Assembly (NCBI RefSeq): GCF_040676615.1
Contig: NZ_JBFAPI010000015.1
Coordinates: 131,952-195,951, forward strand
DNA from: Asanoa sp040676615
GTDB taxonomy: Bacteria > Actinomycetota > Actinomycetes > Mycobacteriales > Micromonosporaceae
Length of the DNA: 64,000 nt
Direction: 5' to 3'
Below, piece after piece: positions 16,611 to 26,398 of the stretch. The notes below the pieces were generated by a model. It was given only the letters and a program-made list of their open reading frames with translations. It was not told the DNA's origin and ran no database searches. The position numbers were made by a program, and so were the translations under genes. How positions within the stretch are numbered: position 1 is the stretch's first letter; every line of letters starts with the position of its first letter.

Positions 16611-17944
16611 CACAGGCTGTGCACCGCCTCCGCAAGCGCCGCCGGCACGTCTATCCGCACATGGTGCCCGTCGCGGACGCTTACCCTGCCATCGACCACC
16701 ACATTCGTGACATCTGCGGCACTCGCGGCCAGGGCGACGCCGACCGGCGGGGCACCGGCGGTGCGCGGGCTGTCGGTGTTGACCGTCACCAGGTCGGCCC
16801 GCTCGCCGGCCGCGATGCGGCCCACGTCGGCCCAGCCCAGCGCGTTGTGACCGGCCACCGACGCGGCCCGGATCAGCTCGGCGGGGGTGAAGTGGCCACG
16901 CCGCTCGGTGCGCAACCGCTCGCCGGCCTCGAGCGCGCGGGCCTCCTCGAACAGGTCGATCACGGTCTGGCTGTCGCTGCCCAGCGAGAGCGGGCTGCCG
17001 GCGTCGGCCAGCGCCCGGGCGGGCCCGATGCCGTCGGCGAGGTCGCGTTCGGTGGTGGGGCAAAAACAGACACCCGTGCCGGTGTCGCCCAACAGGGTGC
17101 GGTCGAGGTCGGTCAGGTGAGTGGCGTGGATCGCGGTCGACCGGGTGCCGAGCACGCCGCTGTCGGAGAGCAACTCGGTCGGGGTGCGCCCGTGCGCGGC
17201 CAGGCAGGCCTCGTTCTCGGCGCGCTGCTCGGAGAGGTGGAAATGCAGCGGGCGGCCGGCGGTGCGCTCGGCGAACTCGGGCAGCACCTCGGCCGGCACG
17301 GCCCGGACCGAGTGCAGGGCGGAGCCGATCCGCACGGTGTCGGTGTTGTCGGCGCTGGCCGCGTCGAGCCGTTCCAGCCGCTCGAAGTAGGCGTCGAGAT
17401 CCTGGTCGCCGAAGCGGCGCTGGACCCCGTCGAGCGGGTCGCCATCGACGCTCGAGGTCAGGTAGAGGGCGTCGAGCAAGGTGATCCGGATGCCGGCCTG
17501 GGCGGCGGCCTCGATCAGCACGGTGCCCATCACGTTGGGGTCGACGTAGGGCTCGCCGTCGACGTCGTGGTGCAGGTAGTGGAACTCGCCGACGGTGGTG
17601 ATGCCGGAGAGCGCCATCTCGGCGTAGGTGGCCCGAGCCAGCGCCAGGTAGCGGTCGGGGTCGAGCCGGCCGGCGAGCGCGTACATCCGCTCCCGCCACG
17701 TCCAGAAGCTGCCGCGGTCGTCGGTGGTGCGGCCGCGCAGGGCGCGGTGGAACGCGTGCGAGTGGGCGTTGGCGAGCCCGGGCAGGGTCAGGCCCGGCAA
17801 CCGGACCGCGTCGGGCGGCGGGGTCGCGACCCCGACGGTGATCGCCGAGAACCGCGAGTCGGTCACCTCGATCAGCACCCGGTCGGTCGGTGCCTGGTCA
17901 GAGCCCAGCCAGGCCCAGTCGGCGAACCACAGTCCATCGCTCAC
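16607..17944 (-). CDS. hutF: Formimidoylglutamate deiminase
   Basis: Converts N-formimino-L-glutamate to N-formyl-L-glutamate and ammonia. A 445-residue amidohydrolase with the metal site NAHSHAFHRALRG, HFHLSEQ, AIHATHL and the Asp in SLGSDSQT. It commits this organism to the two-step hydrolytic route instead of direct HutE/HutG cleavage. The GTG start overlaps the preceding amidohydrolase gene by 4 bases. A further formylglutamate hydrolase is then required, and the adjacent M20 enzyme is the best candidate. Confidence 0.94.
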   Translation of the reverse strand: MSDGLWFADWAWLGSDQAPTDRVLIEVTDSRFSAITVGVATPPPDAVRLPGLTLPGLANAHSHAFHRALRGRTTDDRGSFWTWRERMYALAGRLDPDRYLALARATYAEMALSGITTVGEFHYLHHDVDGEPYVDPNVMGTVLIEAAAQAGIRITLLDALYLTSSVDGDPLDGVQRRFGDQDLDAYFERLERLDAASADNTDTVRIGSALHSVRAVPAEVLPEFAERTAGRPLHFHLSEQRAENEACLAAHGRTPTELLSDSGVLGTRSTAIHATHLTDLDRTLLGDTGTGVCFCPTTERDLADGIGPARALADAGSPLSLGSDSQTVIDLFEEARALEAGERLRTERRGHFTPAELIRAASVAGHNALGWADVGRIAAGERADLVTVNTDSPRTAGAPPVGVALAASAADVTNVVVDGRVSVRDGHHVRIDVPAALAEAVHSLW

Positions 17945-19190
17945 GGTGCACCCACCCCCTCGTCATGATCAACGAGTGGCCGGGCGGACAGTTCCTCCAG
18001 CACCCGGGCCAGCGCCTCCACGCCAGCGGCGCAGTCGTCGTCGGTCGCCGTCTCGGTCGGCGCGTGGCTGACACCGGTGGGGTTGCGGACGAACAGCATC
18101 GCCGTGGGCAGATGGGCGGACAGCACCCCGGCGTCGTGCCCGGCGCCGGTCGGCAGGATCGGCACGCCGCCGAGCAGGTCGGCCAGGCGGCCGGCGAGGC
18201 CCTCGTCGAACCGCACCTCCGGCGTCGTCGACTCGGCGGTGAACCGGATCGCCGTGCCGTCGCGCCCGGCCCGCTCGGTCGCCTTCATGGCAACGGCCTC
18301 GACCAACTCGGCCAGCGTGGCGCCGTCGGCCGCTCGGGCGTCGAGCCAGCCGCGGACCGCCGCGGGGATCGCGTTGGTCGCGTTGGGTGTGACCTCGACC
18401 CGTCCGACGGTCGCGTGCGCGCCGCGCAGCCGAGCCTCCTTGTTGGCGGCGAGCACCGTGAACGCGTAGGTCAGCATCGGGTCGTGCCGATCGGTCATCA
18501 GCGTGGTGCCGGCGTGGTTGCCCTCGCCCTCGACGTCGAAGCGCCACCGCCCGTGCGGCCAGATCGCGCTGGCCACCCCGACCGGAGCGGTCAGCGCCCG
18601 GCCCTGCTCGACGTGCAACTCGATGTAGGCGTCGAAGCCCGCGACCAGGTCGGGTCGCGCACCGGCCGGCGCGGCGCCGAAGACGTCGCCCAGGCTCAGG
18701 CCGTCGCGGTCGGTCAGCGCGGCGGCCCGCTCGGGGTCGATCGCGCCGGTCAACAGCCGCGACCCGAGGCAGGCGATGCCGAACCGGGAGCCCTCCTCCT
18801 CGGCGAAGGCCGCGACGGTGATCGGCCGGGTCGGCCGGAAGCCGCGCTCGCGCAACAGATCGACCGCGAGAAACGCGGACACGATCCCGAGCGGCCCGTC
18901 ATAGGCCCCACCATGCGGAACCGAATCGAAGTGACTGCCGGTGAGCACGCCACCGGACCGGCCATCGTCGGCCGCCCAGGTGGCGAAGAGGTTGCCGTTG
19001 CCGTCGTGGGTCACCGGCATCCGCCGAGCGGCGGCGGCCGCCTTGAACCAGTCCCGGAGCGCGATTTCCGCCGGCGACCACGCGAAGCGCAGGTAGCCCC
19101 CGCCGGGGGCGCGGCCGATGCCGGACAGCTCGGCCCACGCCTCCCGGAAGGTGTGGACCAGGGCGGAATCGCGGGACAACACAGGCTCCT

Positions 19191-19194
<4 letters not shown>
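17941..19194 (-). CDS. M20-family amidohydrolase (allantoate amidohydrolase / N-carbamoylase type)
   Basis: A 417-residue zinc-dependent peptidase-fold enzyme. Metal and catalytic motifs are TGSHFDSVPHGGAYDGPLG, AEEEGSRFG, ELHVEQG, and the C-terminal GAGHDAGVLS. By sequence it would be named allantoate amidohydrolase. Its fixed place inside the hut operon, between hutU and hutF and overlapping both, points instead to histidine degradation. No hutG is present in the window, so it probably hydrolyses N-formyl-L-glutamate to glutamate and formate. That substrate is inference from context. Start is GTG at 19194. Confidence 0.88.
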
Positions 19195-20825
<1,631 letters not shown>

Positions 20826-20877
20826 GGTTGGCCTCCTTCTAGTGGGTGTCTCGTGGATCAGGCCGGCTCCGCCGGGC

Positions 20878-21720
20878 CTAACTCACGAACAATTGACGAC
20901 GGGACGCGGACCGTTCGAACTCTTCGAGCCGGCCCTGTGCCTCGGCCGGGGCGGCGTCGCAGAGCGCCTGCAGCAGCACCATGGCCAGCGCCATCGGGGC
21001 CGCGTGCAGGTCGAAGACGAGTTGGGCGCCGACGGCGGCGGTCAGCACCACGTCGGCATGGTCGGCGGCCGGGCCGACCGCGGAGTCGGTGATCAACACG
21101 ATCGACAGGCCGTCGGCGCGGGCGGCCCGCAGCGCCTCGACCGCCTCGCGGGGATAACGCGGAAGGACGATCGCGAGCAGCGCTGTCGCGCCAGCGGCCC
21201 GGGCCTGGTCGACCCGGTCGGCGAGCATGCTGCCGCCGGTGTCGAGCAGTCTGACATCAGGATGGACTTTAGCGGCGAAATAGCTGAAATAGCCGGCCAG
21301 CGGCGCCGCCGATCGCAACCCGAGCACCGGCAGCGGCCGGCTCGTCGCCAGCAGCGCGCCGGCCGCCGTCAGCCGCTCCTGATCGTGCAGCCGACCGGCC
21401 AGGTCGTGCAGGTTGTCGGCCTCGGCCCGCAAGGCCAGCTGGAGTTCGTTGTCACCGTCGGGCTTGGGCCAGGCGATGTCGATCGCCGGGCTGACCAGCT
21501 CGCGGAGCTTGCGGCGCAGCGCCGGATAGCCGTCGTAGCCCAGCGCCATCGCCAGCCGGGTCACGCTCGGCTGGCTGACCTGGGCCAGCTCGGCGACCTC
21601 GGAGGCCGACAGGTAGGCCGCCGAGGTGGCGTTCTGCACCAGGCAGTGCGCGATCCGCCGCTGGGTCGGCGTCAGCCGCACCCCGCGAAACAGATCGACC
21701 ACCCGAACGCCTTCATTCAC
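20878..21720 (-). CDS. RpiR/MurR-family regulator, probably of the hut operon
   Basis: A 280-residue regulator: an N-terminal RpiR helix-turn-helix (LTPTQRRIAHCLVQN, then SASEVAELAQVSQPSVTRLAMALGY as recognition region) followed by a SIS phosphosugar-type ligand fold (LPVLGLRSAAPLAGYFSYF and SIVLITDSAVGP). GTG at 21720 is preferred; the frame is open for 29 more codons upstream but that part looks non-genic. It precedes hutU by 52 bases on the same strand and could be co-transcribed with the hut genes. Control of hut is inferred from position. SIS domains usually bind sugar phosphates, so the effector here is an open question. Confidence 0.85.
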   Translation of the reverse strand: MNEGVRVVDLFRGVRLTPTQRRIAHCLVQNATSAAYLSASEVAELAQVSQPSVTRLAMALGYDGYPALRRKLRELVSPAIDIAWPKPDGDNELQLALRAEADNLHDLAGRLHDQERLTAAGALLATSRPLPVLGLRSAAPLAGYFSYFAAKVHPDVRLLDTGGSMLADRVDQARAAGATALLAIVLPRYPREAVEALRAARADGLSIVLITDSAVGPAADHADVVLTAAVGAQLVFDLHAAPMALAMVLLQALCDAAPAEAQGRLEEFERSASRRQLFVS

Positions 21721-21827
21721 TCCGGCAGAGTATGCATAGAGCCATTCAACAAACAAGTACGCGCCGCGATTCTGTGGTGACAACAATCTGCGTGACGCCG
21801 CCATCACACTCTGCTAGAACTGCCGGG
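21721..21827. promoter_or_regulatory. AT-richer divergent promoter region
   Basis: This 107-base segment between the RpiR gene and a methyltransferase gene is clearly richer in A/T than its surroundings and contains the exact palindrome TATGCATA at 21731-21738. It must hold the promoter for the regulator-hut block and that of the methyltransferase gene. No -10/-35 pair can be fixed with confidence. Confidence 0.4.
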
Positions 21828-22661
21828 GTGAACCGGACGAGAGTTCGACGAGCCATCGCCCGCACGCCACTGGCCCCCGTGGCGGCGTTCCCCAAGCGAC
21901 TGCGCCGGGTGGCCCGCCACGACGCCCAGGTCATCGGCACTTCGGTGCGGTGGCTCTTCACCTCCCGCGAACACCACAACTACACCTACGAGTTGACCAA
22001 GCTGTCCCGCGAACACCTGGCCTGGTTCGTCAGCATCACCTGCGCCGTGCCGGTCGCCACGGTCCGCGGCTACTTCGCCGAGATCGACGGCGACGCGGCC
22101 TTGCGCGGCCACATCACGGCGGCCACCACGGCCTCAGCCCGCCGCGGCCTCGCCGACAAGCAGGTCAGATATGCCAGACGCATCGGCTGGTACGCGATCG
22201 TGCGCGCCAAACGCCCCGCCCACGTCGTCGAGACAGGCGTCGACAAAGGGCTCGGGACCTGCGTACTCGCGGCTGCTCTGCTCCGAAACACCGCCGAGGG
22301 CGCACCCGGCCGGTGCAGTTCCCTGGACATCAACCCGGATGCCGGCTATCTGGCCCGCGGCGCGCCGTGGTGCGACGTCGTCGACCTGATCATCGGCGAC
22401 TCGATCGCCTCGATCGGCGCGCTCGACCGAAAGGTAGACATCTTCCTGCACGACAGCGACCACAGCGCCGCCCATGAACGACGCGAGTTCGAGGCGGCCG
22501 AGGCCAAGCTCTCGCCCGCCGCCATCCTGCTGACCGACAACGTCACGGCGACCAACGTGCTGGCCGAGCACGCCGAACGCACCGGCCGTCGCTTCCTGGC
22601 CTACCGGGAAACGCCGGCCGGGCATTGGTTCCCGGGTGACGGAATAGGTCTCGCCTGGTAG
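21828..22661 (+). CDS. Class I SAM-dependent methyltransferase-like protein
   Basis: A 277-residue protein. The N-terminal about 90 residues are helical and basic; the rest looks like a Methyltransf_24-type Rossmann domain: VVETGVDKGLGTCVLAAALL as the SAM-binding loop, CSSLDINPDAGY as the acidic residue after beta-2, and VDIFLHDSDHSAAHERREFE, which is typical of O-methyltransferases of the cephalosporin-hydroxylase/CmcI-like group. Start is GTG at 21828. The substrate is unknown and the gene stands alone between hut and the MOSC gene. Confidence 0.75.
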   Translation: MNRTRVRRAIARTPLAPVAAFPKRLRRVARHDAQVIGTSVRWLFTSREHHNYTYELTKLSREHLAWFVSITCAVPVATVRGYFAEIDGDAALRGHITAATTASARRGLADKQVRYARRIGWYAIVRAKRPAHVVETGVDKGLGTCVLAAALLRNTAEGAPGRCSSLDINPDAGYLARGAPWCDVVDLIIGDSIASIGALDRKVDIFLHDSDHSAAHERREFEAAEAKLSPAAILLTDNVTATNVLAEHAERTGRRFLAYRETPAGHWFPGDGIGLAW

Positions 22662-22685
22662 CGCCGTCGATGAGACCCTGAGGCG

Positions 22686-23495
22686 ATGCGATTGGGGAGC
22701 ATCTACACCTACCCGGTGAAGGGTTGTCACCGCGTCAGCCATGACCGCGCCCGCGTCGAGCCGTGGGGCCTGGCCGGCGACCGCCGCTGGATGATCGTCG
22801 ACACCGACGGCGTCGGCGTGACCCAGCGCGAAACCGCGGCGTTGGTCCTCCTCGACGCGGCCGTCCAGCCCGGCGCGCTCAGACTGGCGGCGCCGGGTCG
22901 CCGCGAGATCACAATCCAGGAGCCGTCGGCGTACGAGCTGGAAGTCAAGATCTTCAAAAGCCGGCGCGCGACGGTCCCGGCGCGGCCCGCGGGCGCGGCG
23001 GCCGACGAGTGGCTCAGCGATTTCCTCGACCGCCCGGTCCGCCTGGTGTTCCTGCACGACCCGACCGCGCACACCGCCGGCGCCAGCTCGAGCGTCGACA
23101 CGGTCACCTTCGCCGACGCCTACCCGCTGCTGCTGGCCAACGCCGCCTCACAGGACGCGGTCAACGATTGGCTGCTCGAGTCCGGCGACGAGCCGGTCCC
23201 GATCACCCGCTTCCGCCCCAACCTGGTCGTCGAGGGCGCCCGCCCGTGGGCCGAAGACGACTGGGTCGGCGGCCGCCTGCGCATCGGCGAGGCCACCTTC
23301 CGCGCGATCAGCCTGTGCGACCGCTGCGTGGTGACGACCATCGACCAGGAGACGGCCGAGAAGGGCAAACAGCCGTTGCGGGCGCTCGGTCAACACCGCA
23401 ACATCGACCAGGGCCTGATGTTCGGCCTCAACCTGGTCCCCGAGGACCCGGCCGCGGTCGCCGTCGGCGACGACGTCGAGCTCCTAGACGTCTAA
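22686..23495 (+). CDS. MOSC-domain protein
   Basis: A 269-residue protein with an N-terminal MOSC beta-barrel (IYTYPVKGCHRV, then GLAGDRRWMIVD) and a C-terminal MOSC domain containing TRFRPNLVVEG and the conserved cysteine region AISLCDRCVVTTID. The family, related to the C-terminal part of Mo-cofactor sulfurase and to mARC reductases, binds molybdenum cofactor and reduces N-hydroxylated substrates or handles Mo-bound sulfur. It ends 12 bases inside the convergent DUF1905 gene. Confidence 0.87.
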   Translation: MRLGSIYTYPVKGCHRVSHDRARVEPWGLAGDRRWMIVDTDGVGVTQRETAALVLLDAAVQPGALRLAAPGRREITIQEPSAYELEVKIFKSRRATVPARPAGAAADEWLSDFLDRPVRLVFLHDPTAHTAGASSSVDTVTFADAYPLLLANAASQDAVNDWLLESGDEPVPITRFRPNLVVEGARPWAEDDWVGGRLRIGEATFRAISLCDRCVVTTIDQETAEKGKQPLRALGQHRNIDQGLMFGLNLVPEDPAAVAVGDDVELLDV

Positions 23496-23771
23496 GGTCA
23501 GCCGCACCGTGACGAGGTCACCGACGTCGACCCGCTCAGCCTTCCGCACGGCGGTCTTGACCGGCACGACGTAGCGCCCATCCTTGGGCCAGAGCGACGT
23601 CGTCCACCCGGTGCCCCCGATCCGCGCGGCGACCGGAATCATCCCCCACCCATAGCTGAGCAGATCAGCATTGGCGGCCAGCTCAACACACTCAGCCTCC
23701 GGAACCCAAACAAAATGCCACGGCGCCGGCCCCTTCCAGAAGAAGATCTCGCCGTCGAACTGCAGGTCCAT
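23484..23771 (-). CDS. DUF1905 domain protein
   Basis: A 95-residue beta-rich protein whose whole length matches DUF1905: GEIFFWKGPAPWHFVWVP, GWGMIPVAARIGGTGWTTSL and YVVPVKTAVRKAE, ending with GDLVTVRL. The family is widespread in actinobacteria, sometimes fused to YdeI-like domains; biochemical role unknown. ATG 23771 is used. The last 12 bases overlap the MOSC gene tail to tail. The 106 bases upstream to 23877 hold no gene. Confidence 0.82.
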   Translation of the reverse strand: MDLQFDGEIFFWKGPAPWHFVWVPEAECVELAANADLLSYGWGMIPVAARIGGTGWTTSLWPKDGRYVVPVKTAVRKAERVDVGDLVTVRLTLDV

Positions 23772-23877
23772 CGGCCCACCATAGGGTCTGAGCACCGCGA
23801 ACGGTACGCACGTCTGCGTCGCCAGGTCGCTCCCAAAAGGAGCAGTTCGGCCTGAGGGCCAGGCACCAGCGCTCGGC

Positions 23878-24318
23878 TCAGAAGAGCCGGCCGCGGTATG
23901 GGTGCCGTCGTTGCCAGGTTTCCTCCCACAGCAGCACCTCGGCTTCTGGCCGCGGCAGATCGGGCCAATAGTCGCGGACGACGCCAGGTGTTTCCGGCCG
24001 GCTGGCGAGGAAGGTCCAGTAGATCTCGACGACCTCACGGAACTCGAGCAGGCTGTATTGCCCGCGTTCGTCTTCTGACCAGTAGTTGCTGAACGTCACA
24101 CCATCCTTTGTCAAGGCGAGTCGATAGTGTTCGCTCTCCCACGGTTCGGCTGGCCGCCCGGCTGCTACATCGTCGACCATCGCGAGGGCGTCCAGACAGG
24201 CACCCATCAGCAGCGACATGTCGATGATCGCCCATGCCCCGAGGGCGCGGTAGCGCTGGTCGTCGACCTCGAAGCGCGGGGTGCCCAGGTCGGAGAGGTG
24301 GAATCGGATGAAGCTCAT
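23878..24318 (-). CDS. Probable immunity protein for the EndoU toxin
   Basis: A 146-residue acidic, soluble protein with no signal peptide. It reads like the YacL/immunity type of small protein (VDDQRYRALGAWAIIDMSLL, then YWSEDERGQYSLLEFREVVE). It lies 19 bases downstream of the EndoU nuclease gene on the same strand, the usual place for a cognate immunity protein. The frame is open farther upstream, but ATG 24318 starts the recognisable protein. Binding to the toxin is inference from position and size. A generic actinobacterial protein without toxin link remains possible. Confidence 0.65.
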   Translation of the reverse strand: MSFIRFHLSDLGTPRFEVDDQRYRALGAWAIIDMSLLMGACLDALAMVDDVAAGRPAEPWESEHYRLALTKDGVTFSNYWSEDERGQYSLLEFREVVEIYWTFLASRPETPGVVRDYWPDLPRPEAEVLLWEETWQRRHPYRGRLF

Positions 24319-24337
24319 GCGCGCCCCTCGTGAGTCA

Positions 24338-24847
24338 TCAGGGGAGGACCGGCCAGCCGTGTCGTAGCGCGCCGGTCGCTGGGTCGAGGTAGCCCTGGAT
24401 GACGATCCCGGAGTGCCTTCCTTCCCACATGTTAGTAGTGCCAGGTACTCGCGTGTGATCGCGGAAAGCACCCGAGATGGCGGCGTCAACCTGCCCCGGA
24501 GTCCAGTGGTCAGGAAAGAACGAGCTGAAACCATCCCCTGCCTTGGGCTTCCACCTGCCCTGTGGCGGGTCTAGCAGAGGGTCGAAGAACTCGGGTCGGG
24601 CTGTGTAAATTCCCGTCCCGGTATCGCGGGTGATCGAGCCGGGCTTCAAACGTCGCCCCGGAAAGTCCTGGCCTCCGGGGCGGTAGTGGTAGCCGCTTCC
24701 CTTCGGCTTCGTCGGCCGGACGTCACCTCGGAAGACATGGTCACGGCCGTGAGGCGTCATTCGCCCGGGACGATTGCGCTTCTCGGCCCGGCGCAGATAG
24801 CGCAGCGCCGCGCGGATCACCTTGCCGCCGGCCTTCCCTCTGGGCAC
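24338..24847 (-). CDS. EndoU-type nuclease toxin domain
   Basis: A 169-residue protein: an Arg/Lys-rich N-terminus, then a bacterial EndoU fold. Expected catalytic features are visible: His37 in RDHVFRGDV, His54 in SGYHYRPGG, a Lys in the KPKAGDG stretch, then SSFFPDHWTPGQVDAAISGAF and the closing SGIVIQGYLDPATG. Bacterial EndoU domains are RNA-cleaving C-terminal toxins of polymorphic toxin systems. The GTG at 24847 is only two codons after the TGA of the upstream gene and in the same frame, so this may be the broken-off C-terminal half of a single toxin, or a separately translated one. Confidence 0.72.
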   Translation of the reverse strand: MPRGKAGGKVIRAALRYLRRAEKRNRPGRMTPHGRDHVFRGDVRPTKPKGSGYHYRPGGQDFPGRRLKPGSITRDTGTGIYTARPEFFDPLLDPPQGRWKPKAGDGFSSFFPDHWTPGQVDAAISGAFRDHTRVPGTTNMWEGRHSGIVIQGYLDPATGALRHGWPVLP

Positions 24848-24850
24848 CGG

Positions 24851-25345
24851 TCAGGCCTCGAGGAGGGTCGAGATGACTTCGTCGAACAGGGCGCCGACCG
24901 CGACGCGGGTCAGTTGTTGGAAGATCGGGATTTCGGCCAGGGACGCGCCGACGGTGACTGTCGCCGTGGCTATTGCCTGGGCTATCTCGATGGCCAGGAT
25001 GGTCAGTTGGACGATGACCGCGACCTTCAGTGCCAACACGATCGTGCCGCAGATGATCAGGCCTGTGCCGGTCAGGATCGCCGCCGGCATGCCGTCGCGC
25101 ATGGTGGCCAGGGGGCTGTTCTCGTTGGTCCACCATGACTCGAAGGCCGTGATGTCGGCGCCCGCGTTGGTCGACCAGACCGGCGATGCGCCCGCCTGGG
25201 TCGATGTTGTCAACCTGTCGAGGGTGGTCGCGAAATTGAGCCAGGCCTGGCCCATCTCGAACAGCTTGTCTTCGTCGGCCTCGGGCCAGGTGTAGCCGAG
25301 AACGCCGAGCAACGAGCGCAGCTCACCCGGCAGGTCGAGCGACAT
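24851..25345 (-). CDS. CpnT-N/WXG100-like carrier domain protein
   Basis: A 164-residue protein. Residues 1-75 (LGYTWPEADEDKLFEMGQAW, then a Trp-rich helix AGADITAFESWW) match the N-terminal domain of actinobacterial T7SS toxins such as CpnT, and residues 85-150 are strongly hydrophobic helices (TGLIICGTIVLALKVAVIV). In full-length toxins this part is followed by a C-terminal toxin domain. Here a TGA ends the frame and the EndoU gene resumes in the same frame one codon later. It begins one base after the WXG100-like gene, so the cassette is an operon. Confidence 0.72.
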   Translation of the reverse strand: MSLDLPGELRSLLGVLGYTWPEADEDKLFEMGQAWLNFATTLDRLTTSTQAGASPVWSTNAGADITAFESWWTNENSPLATMRDGMPAAILTGTGLIICGTIVLALKVAVIVQLTILAIEIAQAIATATVTVGASLAEIPIFQQLTRVAVGALFDEVISTLLEA

Positions 25346-25346
25346 C

Positions 25347-25667
25347 TCACCCTCCGAAGGCTTCGAACGCGCCGCGGATCCGGTCCTCGACCTCGCGATA
25401 GCCCGCCGCCATGCCGCCCAGGTCGAAGCCGGCCGCTTCGACCTCGTCTGCCGCCGCCGCGAAGCATTCGAAGGCCCACTCGGCGACCTCTTCGTGGGCC
25501 GCGCCGATCAGCGAACCGATCTCGTCGGCGCCCCACGGTGCACCGAAGCCCGACAACTCCGCCTGGAAGGCGCGCAGCGCGGACGCGAACTCGCCGGCCA
25601 CTCGCGACAGCTCAACACCCGAGGCGTCGAGAGAGTGCGGGTCGACGCTGAAACCTTGGCTGCTCAC
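25347..25667 (-). CDS. WXG100-like T7SS substrate/chaperone
   Basis: A 106-residue all-helical protein with the helix-turn-helix hairpin pattern of ESX/EspC-type proteins; the turn carries Trp-Gly-Ala (GAPWGADEIG). Such small proteins pair with larger T7SS toxins and are needed for their export. The start GTG at 25667 overlaps the stop of the YbaB-like gene by 4 bases, and the stop is one base before the carrier gene. Its role as partner of the downstream toxin is inferred from order and size. Confidence 0.72.
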   Translation of the reverse strand: MSSQGFSVDPHSLDASGVELSRVAGEFASALRAFQAELSGFGAPWGADEIGSLIGAAHEEVAEWAFECFAAAADEVEAAGFDLGGMAAGYREVEDRIRGAFEAFGG

Positions 25668-26050
25668 CGCGGATCTCCCGCCCGGCGGACCAACGCCGCC
25701 TGGGCGTCGAGCAGCGACGACGTGAACGCGGCGAGCTGGCGCGATGCGCGCTCCTGGATGTCGCGTAACTCGGCGCCGAGCCCGGTGAGATCAACGGCCG
25801 ACCCGGGGAGGTCGGCCAGGGCGGCGTTGACCGCGGCGGTCAACTCGGCGGCCAGCTCCGCCGGTGGCAGGCCGAGCGCGAGGGGGTCGAGCGAGATGCC
25901 CACCACCCGGCCGGGCGCGGCGGCCTCAACGGTGATCAGGCCGTCGGCCGCGACGCCGACACCGTGCGGCGACGAAGAACCACTGTGGACAGAAGATAGG
26001 GCGTCGGTCGTTTCGGCAAGGAGCCGGAGCAGACCGGAGGGGTCGGTCAT
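25664..26050 (-). CDS. YbaB/EbfC-family protein
   Basis: A 128-residue protein with a central beta-sheet segment (GLITVEAAAPGRVVGISLDP), the following helix ELAAELTAAVNAALADL, and a C-terminal coiled helix, as in YbaB/EbfC nucleoid-associated proteins. Divergent copies of this family regularly open actinobacterial T7SS toxin cassettes, where they are thought to act as small accessory or pairing proteins rather than DNA-binding ones. ATG 26050 is used. It is the first gene of the five-gene cassette running down to 23878. Confidence 0.7.
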   Translation of the reverse strand: MTDPSGLLRLLAETTDALSSVHSGSSSPHGVGVAADGLITVEAAAPGRVVGISLDPLALGLPPAELAAELTAAVNAALADLPGSAVDLTGLGAELRDIQERASRQLAAFTSSLLDAQAALVRRAGDPR

Positions 26051-26355
26051 GTCACGGACTGTAGAGCGTCGATGCATTCAGGGTGACGGACAAAGTGGGC
26101 GGTGCCGCAATGATGCGAAGGGTATCGACGCCGATCATGCTCTGAGTCCCGGGATCTATATCAGTCCAGTGGCGCCGGGCACATCGGGCTCAACATGCAG
26201 GGTCGCGTCTCGTGGACGGCCGTAGCCGCGCCCCGCGGCAATGCGGGGAACGTGACGACCCATACGTCCACGCCGCGATCAGACCGATATCTCCGGGTCA
26301 ACGTGATCGATACGGCCGGGCCGGCGCGGTTCGACGGCGTATGCCAGCTGATCTT
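26051..26355. other. Intergenic region between toxin cassette and two-component genes
   Basis: About 300 bases hold the divergent promoters of the YbaB-like gene and of the histidine kinase. The kinase frame is open upstream of its chosen start through part of this region, but the extra residues have no family character. Nothing else was recognised. Confidence 0.5.
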
Positions 26356-26385
26356 GGGAAGGGGTTTTCTGACGGACCCCTTCCC
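26356..26385. promoter_or_regulatory. Inverted repeat just upstream of the histidine kinase
   Basis: GGGAAGGGG (26356-26364) and CCCCTTCCC (26377-26385) are perfect 9-bp arms around a 12-base spacer, 13 bases before the GTG at 26399. The position fits an autoregulatory operator of the two-component system or an attenuating stem at the start of the message. Confidence 0.55.
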
Positions 26386-26398
26386 TACACTGGCTCGC

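Noticed and set aside
15447..16635. Open upstream extension of the hutH frame
   Set aside because: It is the shadow of hutI; the true start is fixed by the ATGA overlap and family N-terminus.
26195..26398. 68 extra codons upstream in the histidine kinase frame
   Set aside because: No membrane or family character and they cross the inverted repeat; GTG 26399 gives a normal start just before the first helices.
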